Positions 8,391 to 16,846 of a stretch of DNA of 64,000 nt are shown here, in pieces. This DNA is from Pseudomonas chlororaphis (GTDB lineage: Bacteria > Pseudomonadota > Gammaproteobacteria > Pseudomonadales > Pseudomonadaceae). Position numbers and translations under genes: made by a program. The notes beneath the pieces are model-generated. The model saw only the letters and a program-made list of their open reading frames with translations. It did no database searches and had not been told where the DNA came from. The DNA is taken from assembly GCF_001921865.1 (NCBI RefSeq), contig NZ_MSCT01000020.1:186001-250000 (forward strand), given 5' to 3'. Numbering within the stretch: position 1 is the first letter of the stretch; the number at the start of each line of letters is the position of its first letter.

Positions 8391-8888
8391 CTAGACCGAT
8401 TCGGCGTGCTGGGCGGAGGTCCGCCGGGCGAGATTTTCCAGGGCCTGCGGGTCGAGTTCGGCGGCAATCACCAGGGCTTGCCGGCGCAGGGTCTGCAACG
8501 CCGTGCGGCGGCCGAACAAACCGGTGAAGTGCATGAACATGCGAACCCCGAAGCCCAGCGCATCGCCCCGGTGCCGCGGCACCAGGTGCAGGTGGGCATG
8601 GGGAATGTGCTGGTTGGTGGCCTTGCCGTCGTTGACGATCAGGTGCGTGCCCTCGACGCCGAAACCGGCGCGCCGCTGGGCGGCCAGCAGGGTGTCGAAC
8701 ACCTGGTACAGGTGCTGGCGCACCGGCGCGGACAGTTGTTCGAGTTTCTCCACATGGGTCAGCGGGATCAGCAGCACATGGCCCTGCCCCAGCGGATGTA
8801 CGTCCATGAAAGCCATGCAATGGGTGTCGCGATAGACCAGGGCGCTGGGCAAGTCGCCGGCCGCGATCTGGCAGAAAATACAGGTCAT
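8391..8888 (-). CDS. HIT-family nucleotide hydrolase/transferase
   Basis: A 165-residue histidine-triad protein. The N-terminal CIFCQIAAG segment, with a CxxC that often binds zinc, and the catalytic motif HIPHAHLHLVPR (near residues 94-105) define the HIT superfamily. Members hydrolyse nucleoside phosphoramidates or acyl-AMP. Next to a fatty acyl-AMP ligase pathway, one attractive but untested role is clearing stalled acyl-adenylates. It lies 48 bases behind a desaturase gene and 112 before the monooxygenase gene on the same strand. The C-terminal ~45 residues after the triad are longer than in minimal HIT proteins. Confidence 0.9.
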   Translation of the reverse strand: MTCIFCQIAAGDLPSALVYRDTHCMAFMDVHPLGQGHVLLIPLTHVEKLEQLSAPVRQHLYQVFDTLLAAQRRAGFGVEGTHLIVNDGKATNQHIPHAHLHLVPRHRGDALGFGVRMFMHFTGLFGRRTALQTLRRQALVIAAELDPQALENLARRTSAQHAESV

Positions 8889-8936
8889 CCGTGAGTCCTC
8901 GATAGGTGTCTGGCCGTCGTGCGCTGTAAATGTAGC

Positions 8937-9893
8937 TCACGTCGCCCGCCGAGGTTCGGCGCAAGTTGTTACCGGACGTCGCGCGAACATCCGCGCCAGC
9001 AGCCAGCGGTCGCGCAGGTAAGGCTTGTTGGCCAGCAGCGCCGCCAGCCGCGGCAGGTTGACGAAGGGCACCCCGGGGTAGATGTGATGCTCGACGTGGT
9101 AGTTGATATTGGCCCACAGCAGGCCGATCAACCGGCCGGTGACGGTCACGGTGTTTTTCGCCAGGTCCAGGCGCTGCGGGTCGTCGACCCCCAGGGTGGC
9201 CATGGGAAAGTGCTCATAGCCGCGGGAAATCGGGTTGATCACCAGTGCCAGCAACAGCAGCGGCACGATGAAGATCAGCACGAATGGCAACATCAGGCCT
9301 TGGCTGTAGCACCAGGCGCCGATCGCCGCCATCGACAGCAGGTTGAACCCCAGCTCGCGCAGCACCCGGTTGCGCACCGCCTTGCCGTAGCGCACCAGGG
9401 AGAAGTAGATGAAGCGCGGCACGAACACGGCGATGCGCGGGAACATCCACTTCACCCCGGCGGTGTAGTTCCAGTCGTCGGGGTCCTTCTCCGGGTCGCC
9501 CAGGTAGCGGTGATGGTATTTGTGGCACTCGGTGAAGGAGGAAAACGGGAACACGATGAACCAGGCCATGAAGCGCCCGACCCACAGGTTCAGCGCCGCC
9601 GAACGAAAGCCGTTGGCATGCCCGCAATCGTGTTGCAGCACGGTGAAGGCGTGCAGCTGATTGCCCAGCACCAGCACCGCCAGCGCCTGACCCCAGGGGT
9701 TGTCGCCCAGCAGGATGTACAGCGCCGCCGCGCACCAGACCAGCACGTGCAGCGCCGACCAGAGCACGAACTTCAGCGGTTGCGGCTGCATCAGGGCCTG
9801 CAACTGGGCCTGGCGCTCGGGGTCGACCCGCAGTTCGGCGCGCTTGGCCAGCCGCAGCTCGTCTTCGGCGGCGTGATGGGTTGAATGACTCAT
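8937..9893 (-). CDS. Membrane fatty-acid desaturase A
   Basis: A 318-residue integral membrane di-iron desaturase. Three histidine boxes are present: HDCGH (88-92), HKYHH (124-128) and HVEHH (266-270), separated by hydrophobic stretches (about 42-62, 68-82, 107-120 and 200-220). Such enzymes use O2 and electrons from ferredoxin to introduce a double bond, or as acetylenases a triple bond, into an acyl chain. The ferredoxin-fused reductase gene lies 26 bases upstream, a likely dedicated electron donor. The start is the ATG behind GAGGAAGG; the frame continues to 9968 without a good site. The regiochemistry and the carrier (acyl-ACP or acyl lipid) cannot be read from the sequence. Confidence 0.9.
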   Translation of the reverse strand: MSHSTHHAAEDELRLAKRAELRVDPERQAQLQALMQPQPLKFVLWSALHVLVWCAAALYILLGDNPWGQALAVLVLGNQLHAFTVLQHDCGHANGFRSAALNLWVGRFMAWFIVFPFSSFTECHKYHHRYLGDPEKDPDDWNYTAGVKWMFPRIAVFVPRFIYFSLVRYGKAVRNRVLRELGFNLLSMAAIGAWCYSQGLMLPFVLIFIVPLLLLALVINPISRGYEHFPMATLGVDDPQRLDLAKNTVTVTGRLIGLLWANINYHVEHHIYPGVPFVNLPRLAALLANKPYLRDRWLLARMFARRPVTTCAEPRRAT

Positions 9894-9919
9894 GAATGGA
9901 CCTTCCTCTGTCTGTATCG

Positions 9920-10951
9920 CTAATCGACTTGCAGGCGCACGTCGTCCGTCACCGGATAACCCACGCATAACAAGGCCTGGCCCCGGCTCAGCTCGTCCGC
10001 CGACAGGCCATGGTCTTCACGCATGCGGACCTGCCCGGCCAGCCGGGTGCAGACGCAAGCGGTGCAGAAACCGCTGCGGCAGGAAAACGGCGGCTGGATG
10101 CCGCTGGCCAGCGCCGCGTCGAGCAGGCTCTGCCCCGGCGCGACGCTGAAGGTATAGGCCTGGCCCTGCATCACCAGCTCCACGCGTTTGGCCGTATCGC
10201 CGCTGGCCGTCGGTGCCTTGGCCGGGGTGAACCGCTCCTGATGCACGCGCTCCGGGGCGATGCCCAGGGCCTCCAGCGCGGCGCTGACCTCGTCCATCAT
10301 TCCGCTGGGGCCGCAGCTGTAGTACTCGCGGGCCTGGGGCCCGGGCAGCGCGCCGAGAATCTCCAGCAGCCGCTCGCGGGTCAGGCGCCCTTCGCCGGCG
10401 CCCGGGGTGTCCGGCCGCGACAGCACATGCACCAGCTGCAAGCGCTCGCCGAAGGTCCGCCGCAGTTGCTCCAGCTTGTCGCCGAAGATCACCGACTGGC
10501 GGTTGCGGTTGCCGTAGATCAGCGACACCTGCGCGTCCGGCTCGAAGTGCAGCGCCGACTTGAGGATCGAGAAGATCGGCGTGATCCCGCTGCCCGCCGC
10601 CAGCAGCACCAGATGCCGCCCTCCACCCGGCTGCGGGGCGAAGGTGAAGCGGCCGTGGGTGCCCAGGGTCTGCACCGCGTCGCCGGCGCTGAGTTCCTGC
10701 ACCAGGCGGTTGGAAACCTTGCCCCCGGCCACGCGCTTGACGGTGATCGACAGGGTCTTGTCCAGCCCTGGCGTGCTGCTGATGGAGTAGGCTCGGCAGC
10801 CCTTGGCGCCGTCGACGTCGACCTCCAGCGTCAGGTACTGGCCGGCGCTGTAGCGGACTTTGCGCAGCAGCGGCTGCTTGAGGTGAATGGTCACCGCGTC
10901 GTCGGTTTCCCGTTCGATGGCGGCGACTTTCAAGGTCAGGGGTCGGTTCAT
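9920..10951 (-). CDS. Hybrid reductase: FAD/NAD(P)H domain fused to [2Fe-2S] ferredoxin
   Basis: A 343-residue protein with the order FAD-binding barrel (RAYSIS at 53-58), NAD(P)H domain (AAGSGITP near 118-125, YSCGPSGMM near 225) and C-terminal plant-type ferredoxin with ligands C291, C296, C299 and C329. This is the PaaE/VanB-like electron-transfer architecture. Between two desaturase genes its likely job is to pass electrons from NAD(P)H to the di-iron desaturases, replacing the separate rubredoxin or ferredoxin of other desaturase clusters. Its ATG overlaps the stop of desaturase B (ATGA), so the two are translationally coupled. Confidence 0.9.
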   Translation of the reverse strand: MNRPLTLKVAAIERETDDAVTIHLKQPLLRKVRYSAGQYLTLEVDVDGAKGCRAYSISSTPGLDKTLSITVKRVAGGKVSNRLVQELSAGDAVQTLGTHGRFTFAPQPGGGRHLVLLAAGSGITPIFSILKSALHFEPDAQVSLIYGNRNRQSVIFGDKLEQLRRTFGERLQLVHVLSRPDTPGAGEGRLTRERLLEILGALPGPQAREYYSCGPSGMMDEVSAALEALGIAPERVHQERFTPAKAPTASGDTAKRVELVMQGQAYTFSVAPGQSLLDAALASGIQPPFSCRSGFCTACVCTRLAGQVRMREDHGLSADELSRGQALLCVGYPVTDDVRLQVD

Positions 10952-12252
10952 GGCTGGCCCAGGGCGCTGCGCGCAGGTTGTGGTTCGTGGGCGTGGTGCG
11001 GGGTGGCGTGGCGGCCCTGGTGCGCGCGCTCATGGGCGGCGATGGGCGCCGGCAGCACCCGGTATTGCAGCAGGCGGACTTTCTCCGCGTGGCTCAAGGG
11101 CTGCCACCAGTCCAGCTTGTCCGCCAGGGTGTCGAAGCGGCGCAGCATCAGCAGCACGAACAGGTCGAACACGCTGAGGTCGCGAAACACCATGGAGCCC
11201 GCGGCCGCCAGCTCCGGCTTGAGCCGCTCGAACAGCGCCGGGCTCTCCGACCAGTGGCCGATGGCCCAGTGATGGTGGCAGGCGTGGTAACCCTCGTTGA
11301 AGATATTGACCGGGGTTTCCAGCAGGGTGACGGTGTTGTACATCCAGTCCCTGGGGTCTTCCTGGCCGCCGTAGAAGGCATGCTGGCTCCAGTGGATCAC
11401 GCCCATCAGGAAGTTGCTCGCGCACCAGGGCACCAGCATGTACAGCACGGCGATCGGCAGGCTGTAGAACGCCAGCGCGACGAACAGCCCGACGTGCACC
11501 AGGTTGCCCATGACCATGGCCCGGGCCTGGCGGCGTTTGCTCTTGCTCTTGAAGTACAGCCAGGGCGAGACCATGAACTGCTGGTACATCACCTCGCGCA
11601 CCATGTACACGGCGAAATCCCAGGCACTGGCATGGTCGTAGCGCGCGGTGGCGTAGACGTCCAGCGGCCCGGCATTCTCCCGGTGATGCTGTTGCAGGTG
11701 CGCCGCCGCGTGGGGGATCAGGCCCATGGGGATAGCGAAAAACATGTACAGGAAGGAGTTGCCGACCCAGCGATCGAGCAGGCTGGAACGCTTGAAGATG
11801 CCGCCGGGCACATGCCCCTCCTGATGCATGGCGCTGAAGGAACGGACGAAACCGCGAATGTTCGGCCCGTAGACGAAGGCATAGAACAGCAGCACCAGCA
11901 GCCAGGAAATTTCCTTGAGCCACAGTTGGGCGATGAACACCGGCCCGGCGGTCAGCCCCAGGCTGATGGCGGCGGCAAGGATCGGCTCGTCCCGCGGGTC
12001 CTTGAGCAGCCGGTCGGCCAGCGGTTGCAGCAGGCGGTGATAACTCGCCACCAGCCAGCCGCCCAGGGCGCGCATCCCCGGCAGCCGCGACAGCAGCCAG
12101 CGCCCGGCCTGCAAGGTGCACGACAGGGCCAGGATCACCGCGATGGCCAGGGTGTTGAACACCAGCAGCAGACTGAACAGAGGAACGGCGAGACAGTGAA
12201 ACCCGCGACCGACATTGGCCGGCCGCTGCGGATACAGAAAATCGCTACTCAT
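10948..12252 (-). CDS. Membrane fatty-acid desaturase B (long form)
   Basis: A 434-residue membrane desaturase clearly different from A. Its histidine boxes are HQEGH (143-147), HLQQHH (185-190) and HACHHH (323-328), with an extra HWSQH at 287-291. About 90 residues precede the first core helices, including a hydrophobic pair near 20-45, and a hydrophilic His-rich tail follows residue 400. It belongs to the fatty-acid-desaturase/hydroxylase superfamily; whether it is a desaturase, acetylenase, hydroxylase or decarbonylase-like member cannot be decided by reading. The start has GGAG eight bases upstream. It follows the dehydrogenase gene by 76 bases and is coupled to the reductase gene by a 4-base overlap. 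Confidence 0.85.
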   Translation of the reverse strand: MSSDFLYPQRPANVGRGFHCLAVPLFSLLLVFNTLAIAVILALSCTLQAGRWLLSRLPGMRALGGWLVASYHRLLQPLADRLLKDPRDEPILAAAISLGLTAGPVFIAQLWLKEISWLLVLLFYAFVYGPNIRGFVRSFSAMHQEGHVPGGIFKRSSLLDRWVGNSFLYMFFAIPMGLIPHAAAHLQQHHRENAGPLDVYATARYDHASAWDFAVYMVREVMYQQFMVSPWLYFKSKSKRRQARAMVMGNLVHVGLFVALAFYSLPIAVLYMLVPWCASNFLMGVIHWSQHAFYGGQEDPRDWMYNTVTLLETPVNIFNEGYHACHHHWAIGHWSESPALFERLKPELAAAGSMVFRDLSVFDLFVLLMLRRFDTLADKLDWWQPLSHAEKVRLLQYRVLPAPIAAHERAHQGRHATPHHAHEPQPARSALGQP

Positions 12253-12328
12253 GCTTCTACTCCATTAGGCATGTTGCCGAGGTCGGAGCGACGCGCAGGC
12301 GCCGGCTCCGGTCGCGGTAGCAGGCGAA

Positions 12329-13465
12329 TCAGGCGCCGTAGGACTCGCGCAGGAACTGCGCCAGCAACGGCGTGGCGGCGCTGCGGGAGATCGGGTGGAA
12401 GCAGATCGCCCGGGAGGCCGCCAACAGATAGGCCACTTCGTCGGAAGCAATGAAGGCCATGCCGCCCAACAACTCGACGCAAAGGTTGGTCGAACGCTCC
12501 ACCGCTGCCTGCACCAGGAAGCGCGTGCACAGCGCCTTGTTGTAGGTGTTCATCGGCGCATCCTGCTGCGCCTGCAACTCGCCGGCGGTGCCGAGCAGCG
12601 CCTGATGAGCGCCTTCCAGCTCGATGCACAGCTGGGCCACTTGCGCCGGATCGGCGAAGGGTTTGCGCAGCAGCCGCTCGACCAGGGCCGAGGCCACGCC
12701 CAGGTAGCTGCCGCCGACCATCAGCTGGAACCAGCTCAGGCCGTTGAGCGAGGTTTCCATGGCGGTGGCGGCCACCTCTTCGCTGTCCGCGCCGTCGGCC
12801 AGGAGCATGCGCTCGCTGGGCACGAACACACCGTTGAACACCAGCGCGTTGCTGTCGGTGGCGCGCAGTACCGTGGCGCTCCAGAACGGCTCGCGGACGA
12901 TCTCGCTGCCGTCGGCGAAGACCACGGCAAAGCCCTGGCTGACGCTGCCGTCGGTCTGCTCGCAAGCGACGCCGACCACGATCACGTCCATGTGGTGGCT
13001 CATGGTGCAGGGCTTCTTGCTGCCGTCGAGGACGAACCCGCCCTCCACCGGCCGCGCCTTGACGCTGGCGTTGAAAATCTCCGAACCCGGCTTGCCCTCG
13101 GCGAACGCCGAGGCGATCAGCAGCTGGTTCTGGGTGATGCCCCACAGCAGTTCTTCCGCCGCCGGGATCAACCCGCCCAACTGCACGATGGTGGCGATGG
13201 TGTGGTGGTGCATGGTCATCATCACCGCCAGGGACGGGCACAGCGAGCCGATGGCGCGCAGGATCTCCACGGTTTCCTCCGGCGAGGCGCCGAGGCCGCC
13301 GTAGCTCTCGGGGATGATCAGGCCGGCGGCGCGGTAGTCGCGAAACAACCCGCAGAGCAGCGCCGGGTCGGCTTGCTCCAGGGCCATCAGGCCGCGCTCG
13401 CGCAGGGCTTCGAGCAAGCCTGGCAGGTATTTCTCGGTGGCGTTGCGGGCGTTGTGCATCGACAT
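12329..13465 (-). CDS. Acyl-CoA/acyl-ACP dehydrogenase-like flavoprotein (TamT-like role)
   Basis: A 378-residue protein with the acyl-CoA dehydrogenase fold: an N-terminal helical domain containing IIPESYGGLG (about 50-59), a middle beta domain with DGSKKPCTMSH, and a C-terminal helical domain. Members oxidise acyl thioesters with FAD; TamT of the tambjamine pathway desaturates an ACP-bound fatty acyl chain. Here it follows the reductase-aminotransferase gene by 28 bases and shares the ACP operon. The usual catalytic-base motif near the C-terminus (YEGT-like) is replaced by a CFHPIS segment, so the active-site base is either elsewhere, as in isovaleryl-CoA dehydrogenase, or lost. The ATG is preceded by AAAGGAG. 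Confidence 0.85.
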   Translation of the reverse strand: MSMHNARNATEKYLPGLLEALRERGLMALEQADPALLCGLFRDYRAAGLIIPESYGGLGASPEETVEILRAIGSLCPSLAVMMTMHHHTIATIVQLGGLIPAAEELLWGITQNQLLIASAFAEGKPGSEIFNASVKARPVEGGFVLDGSKKPCTMSHHMDVIVVGVACEQTDGSVSQGFAVVFADGSEIVREPFWSATVLRATDSNALVFNGVFVPSERMLLADGADSEEVAATAMETSLNGLSWFQLMVGGSYLGVASALVERLLRKPFADPAQVAQLCIELEGAHQALLGTAGELQAQQDAPMNTYNKALCTRFLVQAAVERSTNLCVELLGGMAFIASDEVAYLLAASRAICFHPISRSAATPLLAQFLRESYGA

Positions 13466-13493
13466 GCTGTGGACTCCTTTCTCGTGGTCGGGG

Positions 13494-16106
13494 TTAACCG
13501 GCTTTCTCGATCAACTGCTCCGCCGCGGGGGCGAAACCGAAGGCTCGGGCCAGGTCGAAGATCGCTTCGGCATCGGCCAGCGGCGGACGCTTGCCGATGC
13601 TGTAGTCGCGCCGCAGGCCGGCCATGGTCAGGACCATGGTTTCGGCCAGGCAACTGAAGGTCACGCCGACGGGCAGGCCGGTAAGGTTCTGCTGGCCGAA
13701 GCGCTGGCTGCGGTCGGGCAAGTGGATCAGCCCGCCTTCGATCACCGTGACGTCCGGGCGCAGTTCCAGGGTGGCGTGGCCGATGTCCGGCGGTTGCGCG
13801 CAGTCGCAGATGATCGCGTTGTGGTGCAGGGCCAGCGGGTCGATGAACGCCGAGCCGTTGGAGGTGGCCGAGAGCACGGTTTCCAGGCGCGGCAGCCAGT
13901 GGCCCAGGTCCGCGGTGATCACCAGCGGCGGCTGTACCTGCGGCTTGCCCTGGGCCAGGGCGTCGACGCTGTCGAACAGCGCGCGCAATTGCCCCTCGTC
14001 GGCCAGGTCGCGGTCCAGCAACTGCTCGACGCTGGCCAGGCTCGGCAACAGCAGCACCAGGCTCTTGGCGATGCCGCTGCTGTGGCCGCCCTGGATCTGC
14101 AGCAAGGCGTCGCGGTACAGCTCGCCGGCCACCAGCCGCAACTCGTCCATGGCCCCGCGATTGGCCGCGTTGCCGAGCAATACCAGGTGTTCGCAGAAGC
14201 GCCCCAGGCGCAGGCTGGCCAGGCGCCCCACCGAACCGTAGGCGCCGATCACCCCGGTCAGGCGCTTGGCCAGCGGCGCGCCGCGGTTGGCGCAGGTGGT
14301 CAGCAGCGCATCGACGCCGACCATGGCCGTCAGGCTGTTGCCGGTGGTGGTGTGGAAACGCTCGTTGACGACATCCGCGCCGGCGCTGGAAATCACCGAG
14401 GTGTAGGCCCCCAGGCCGACGAAATCCACCTCCAGCCCGGCGACGCTGTCCAGGTAGTTGGCCAGCAGCTTGCGCCGCTTGCCCAGGCTCAGGCGCATCA
14501 GGTCGCGCGGTTGCAGCAGGCTGCCGACCAGCCAGCCTTCGACGTAGTCGCCGGCATCGTTGTAGATCCGCCGCGCGTGATAGGACACGCCGGCGTCGAG
14601 GTCAGGCTTGGCCCATTCGGAGAAGTCGTCGAGCCAGCCCTGCATGAAGGTTTTTTCCGCCGCCGACAGCCCCAGGCCGTCCACCACGCTGTCGCCGTTG
14701 ACGCTCTCGGCGGTGGTCGGGTGCAGCAGGAAAGCGAAGCGCCCCAGGCAGCGGCCGCCGTTGCGCGGCTTGCCGGACGCGATCCAGGGGCTCAGGGCGC
14801 CGCGCGGGCCGGCGTAACCGTGGGCTTCGAGGATCAGGCGGTGTTGCTGGTCGTTGACCACCAGCTCGGCCACCGCCTTCAGGCCTTCGAGCAGCACGTC
14901 GATGTCGGCGCGCTCGATGCACAGCGGCGGCTGGATGCGCAGCACGTTGCCCTCGGTCAGGGTCGGCAGGCAGTACACCCCGTGGCGGGTTTTCAGGTAG
15001 CCGCAGACGATCGGCACCAGGGCCCCGAAGGCGCTGGCCAGGGACAGGGTATACAGGCGCTCGCCGCTCCAGCGACGGAACTTCAGGCCAAGCATCAGAC
15101 CGCGGCCGTCGAGGCTCTCGAACACCGCCGGGTAGTCCCGCACCAGGCGCTCCAGCCCGGCGTACAGGTAGGCGCCCTGCTCCGCCGCGTGCTTGAGCTG
15201 GGCGCCGTCGTTGGCCGTCAGTTGCTCGAGCACGGCCAGGCCGATGGCGGCGCTGAAGCCGTTCACGGCGAAGGTCGAGCTGTGGTGGCGATCGAAATCG
15301 CGGCTCCAGCACTGCTCGCCGTAGATGCATGCGCCGATGGCCGCCACGCCGCCGCCCAGGGCCTTGGCCAGCAGCACCACGTCCGGCGTCAGGCCGTGGG
15401 CGCTGGCGGCGAACAACTCACCGGTGCGGCCCAGGCCGGTCTGGATTTCATCGAGGACGAACAGCGTGCCGTAGCGACGGCAGAGGCTCTGCGCTGCCAG
15501 CAGGTAACCCGGCGGCGGCGTGACCATGCCCGCCTCGCCCTGCACCGCCTCGACGAAAAAGGCCGCGGCGCGCCGAGTTTTCAGCAGCTCTTCGAGGGCC
15601 TCCAGGTCGCCATAGGGCACATGGCTGAAACCGTCGGCGCGGATCTGGAACGGCTCGCGGTACGTCGCCTTGCCGGTGACCCCGACCGCGCCCTGGGTCT
15701 TGCCGTGGAAACCGGTCAGGGTGCCGATCACCAGCTCGCGCTGGGTCGCGGCGCGGCACAGCTTGATCGCCGCCTCGACGCTCTCGGCGCCGCTGGTGGT
15801 GAAGGTCACTTTCGAGTGGCTGCCCGGCGCCAGCTCGATCAAGCGCCGCGCCAGCTCTTCGGCACCGGGGTTGATCAGCGGCTGGATCAGCGAGGCCTGG
15901 CCGCTGGCGAGAAACCGCTGGATCGCCTCGGTGACCGGCGCCGCGCCATAACCGAAAGGCACCGCGCCGAACTGGCCGACGAAGTCGATCAGGGTCTGGC
16001 CGCTGGCGGTTTCGATGCGGGTGCCCTGGGCGCGGACCACGGTCTCGTTGAGGCCGACGAACTCCAGCAGTTCCTGGCGGGTGATATTGAGCAACGAATC
16101 AGCCAT
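13494..16106 (-). CDS. Bifunctional class III aminotransferase / AAR-type acyl-ACP reductase fusion (TamH-like role)
   Basis: An 870-residue two-domain protein. Residues 1-~425 are a class III PLP aminotransferase: SGAES near 105-109, the ring aspartate in VLDEIQTG (D219) and the PLP lysine in LLAKALGGG (K248). After a linker of about 80-100 residues, residues ~520-870 resemble cyanobacterial acyl-ACP reductase (AAR): GLGAYTSVI (564-572), FHTTTGNSLTA, a Rossmann loop GAYGSVG (621-627) and SCLAETMVLTM, whose C819 aligns with the AAR catalytic cysteine. Predicted reaction: acyl-ACP to fatty aldehyde with NAD(P)H, then transamination to the primary fatty amine. The AAR alignment is from memory. 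The ATG at 16106 overlaps the ACP gene by 8 bases, so the pair is coupled. TamH of tambjamine synthesis is the nearest functional precedent. Confidence 0.85.
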   Translation of the reverse strand: MADSLLNITRQELLEFVGLNETVVRAQGTRIETASGQTLIDFVGQFGAVPFGYGAAPVTEAIQRFLASGQASLIQPLINPGAEELARRLIELAPGSHSKVTFTTSGAESVEAAIKLCRAATQRELVIGTLTGFHGKTQGAVGVTGKATYREPFQIRADGFSHVPYGDLEALEELLKTRRAAAFFVEAVQGEAGMVTPPPGYLLAAQSLCRRYGTLFVLDEIQTGLGRTGELFAASAHGLTPDVVLLAKALGGGVAAIGACIYGEQCWSRDFDRHHSSTFAVNGFSAAIGLAVLEQLTANDGAQLKHAAEQGAYLYAGLERLVRDYPAVFESLDGRGLMLGLKFRRWSGERLYTLSLASAFGALVPIVCGYLKTRHGVYCLPTLTEGNVLRIQPPLCIERADIDVLLEGLKAVAELVVNDQQHRLILEAHGYAGPRGALSPWIASGKPRNGGRCLGRFAFLLHPTTAESVNGDSVVDGLGLSAAEKTFMQGWLDDFSEWAKPDLDAGVSYHARRIYNDAGDYVEGWLVGSLLQPRDLMRLSLGKRRKLLANYLDSVAGLEVDFVGLGAYTSVISSAGADVVNERFHTTTGNSLTAMVGVDALLTTCANRGAPLAKRLTGVIGAYGSVGRLASLRLGRFCEHLVLLGNAANRGAMDELRLVAGELYRDALLQIQGGHSSGIAKSLVLLLPSLASVEQLLDRDLADEGQLRALFDSVDALAQGKPQVQPPLVITADLGHWLPRLETVLSATSNGSAFIDPLALHHNAIICDCAQPPDIGHATLELRPDVTVIEGGLIHLPDRSQRFGQQNLTGLPVGVTFSCLAETMVLTMAGLRRDYSIGKRPPLADAEAIFDLARAFGFAPAAEQLIEKAG

Positions 16107-16374
16107 GGCGAGCCGCCCCCGCGCCAAGCGCGCCCTGGTTGATGACCCCGTACAGGTGCTGGCTGACCTTGCTCACGGTGTCGTGCAAGTAGGCCAGCTC
16201 AGGGTCCAGGGAGACGCCGAAACGGTCCTCGAATTCGGCGGACAGGCCGACGATCAATACCGAGTCGACGCCCATTTCATGGAACGAACGCTCGACGTCC
16301 AGCGACCCGGAATCGATCTCCAGCAGGCTGGCCAGGGTTTCGGTCACGGCAAAGGTTATTTCGTCTATGTGCAC
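16099..16374 (-). CDS. Acyl carrier protein
   Basis: A 91-residue carrier protein. The phosphopantetheine attachment serine is S38 in MGVDSVLIV, within an acidic four-helix ACP pattern. The start is a GTG with GGGAGG five bases upstream; the in-frame ATGs lie far upstream in sequence without ACP character, so the ribosome-binding site decides the start. The last ~12 residues are an unusual Gly/Ala tail. It is first in the minus-strand operon and overlaps the reductase-aminotransferase gene. It is expected to receive acyl groups from the FAAL encoded at 19722-21563 and to carry them through desaturation and reductive release. Confidence 0.9.
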   Translation of the reverse strand: MHIDEITFAVTETLASLLEIDSGSLDVERSFHEMGVDSVLIVGLSAEFEDRFGVSLDPELAYLHDTVSKVSQHLYGVINQGALGAGAARHG

Positions 16375-16557
16375 AGTCGCCTCCCAGCGTATTCCGCTTC
16401 CTTTGCATGGCCGTTGGCCGGCGTCACCGCGAGCTGAAACCGCGAGATGAGCGCGTGGACAGGCGTCTTGATGCAAACGCGTTTTGAGTGTGGATGCCCC
16501 ACCTGAGCGGGCCATTTGCTACACCCAAATGCTCGGCGCGATGGGCCCCGCGCTCAA

Positions 16558-16573
16558 TACTCCGTAAGGAGTA
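16558..16573 (-). promoter_or_regulatory. Perfect inverted-repeat operator upstream of the ACP operon
   Basis: TACTCC-GTAA-GGAGTA is a perfect 6-4-6 palindrome, 184 bases upstream of the ACP start codon. Read on the minus strand it is TACTCCTTACGGAGTATT. The same arrangement (TACGCCGTTCGGAGTATT) lies upstream of the FAAL gene in the same orientation. Size and symmetry fit a binding site for a LuxR-type dimer, and the cluster encodes one. Confidence 0.55.
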
Positions 16574-16632
16574 GCGGCGGCCGGCTCGGTGTCATGGGAG
16601 AGCACCTGCGTACTTGATCGCGACGCACCTTC

Positions 16633-16693
16633 TGTAGCCGCTGCCAAGCCTTGGCGAGGCTGCGAAAGGACCGAAGGTCCTCCGGCGCTCTGC
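16633..16693. repeat. REP-like element ('gtagccgctgcc' family), single copy
   Basis: The sequence starts TGTAGCCGCTGCC and runs through a GGACCGAAGGTCC hairpin to CCGGCG. It is the same repeat family as the inverted pairs at 17122-17248, 18069-18180 and 36952-37043. It lies in the non-coding stretch between the ACP operon promoter and the immunity gene. Confidence 0.6.
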
Positions 16694-16846
16694 GTCCCTT
16701 TTTAAGGAAATTCCTATTCTCCCCATGCTTCGGCGATGGCCAGGATGGCCTGTTACATAAGCAAGGATGATTTGTATGCCCACACGCTATCCGCAGCCCT
16801 GCCGACCGGCACCACTCAACAAGCCGCTAGAAAGGAAGGGAATTAA

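Noticed and set aside
13437..16142. A 901-residue plus-strand open frame opposite the fusion gene
   Set aside because: It is antisense to a gene with clear PLP and reductase motifs and has His/Gln/Ala-rich low-complexity composition; no ribosome-binding site.
4182..16374. Treating the whole minus-strand run as one proven operon
   Set aside because: Gaps of 101-166 bases downstream of 6767 and an AT-rich 112-base gap before the monooxygenase leave room for extra promoters; only 16374 down to 8391 is tightly spaced throughout.
16592..16846. Remnant of a nuclease bacteriocin gene directly upstream of the immunity gene
   Set aside because: No frame shows the HNH/DNase C-terminal motif expected immediately before such an immunity gene; the stretch contains a REP copy instead.
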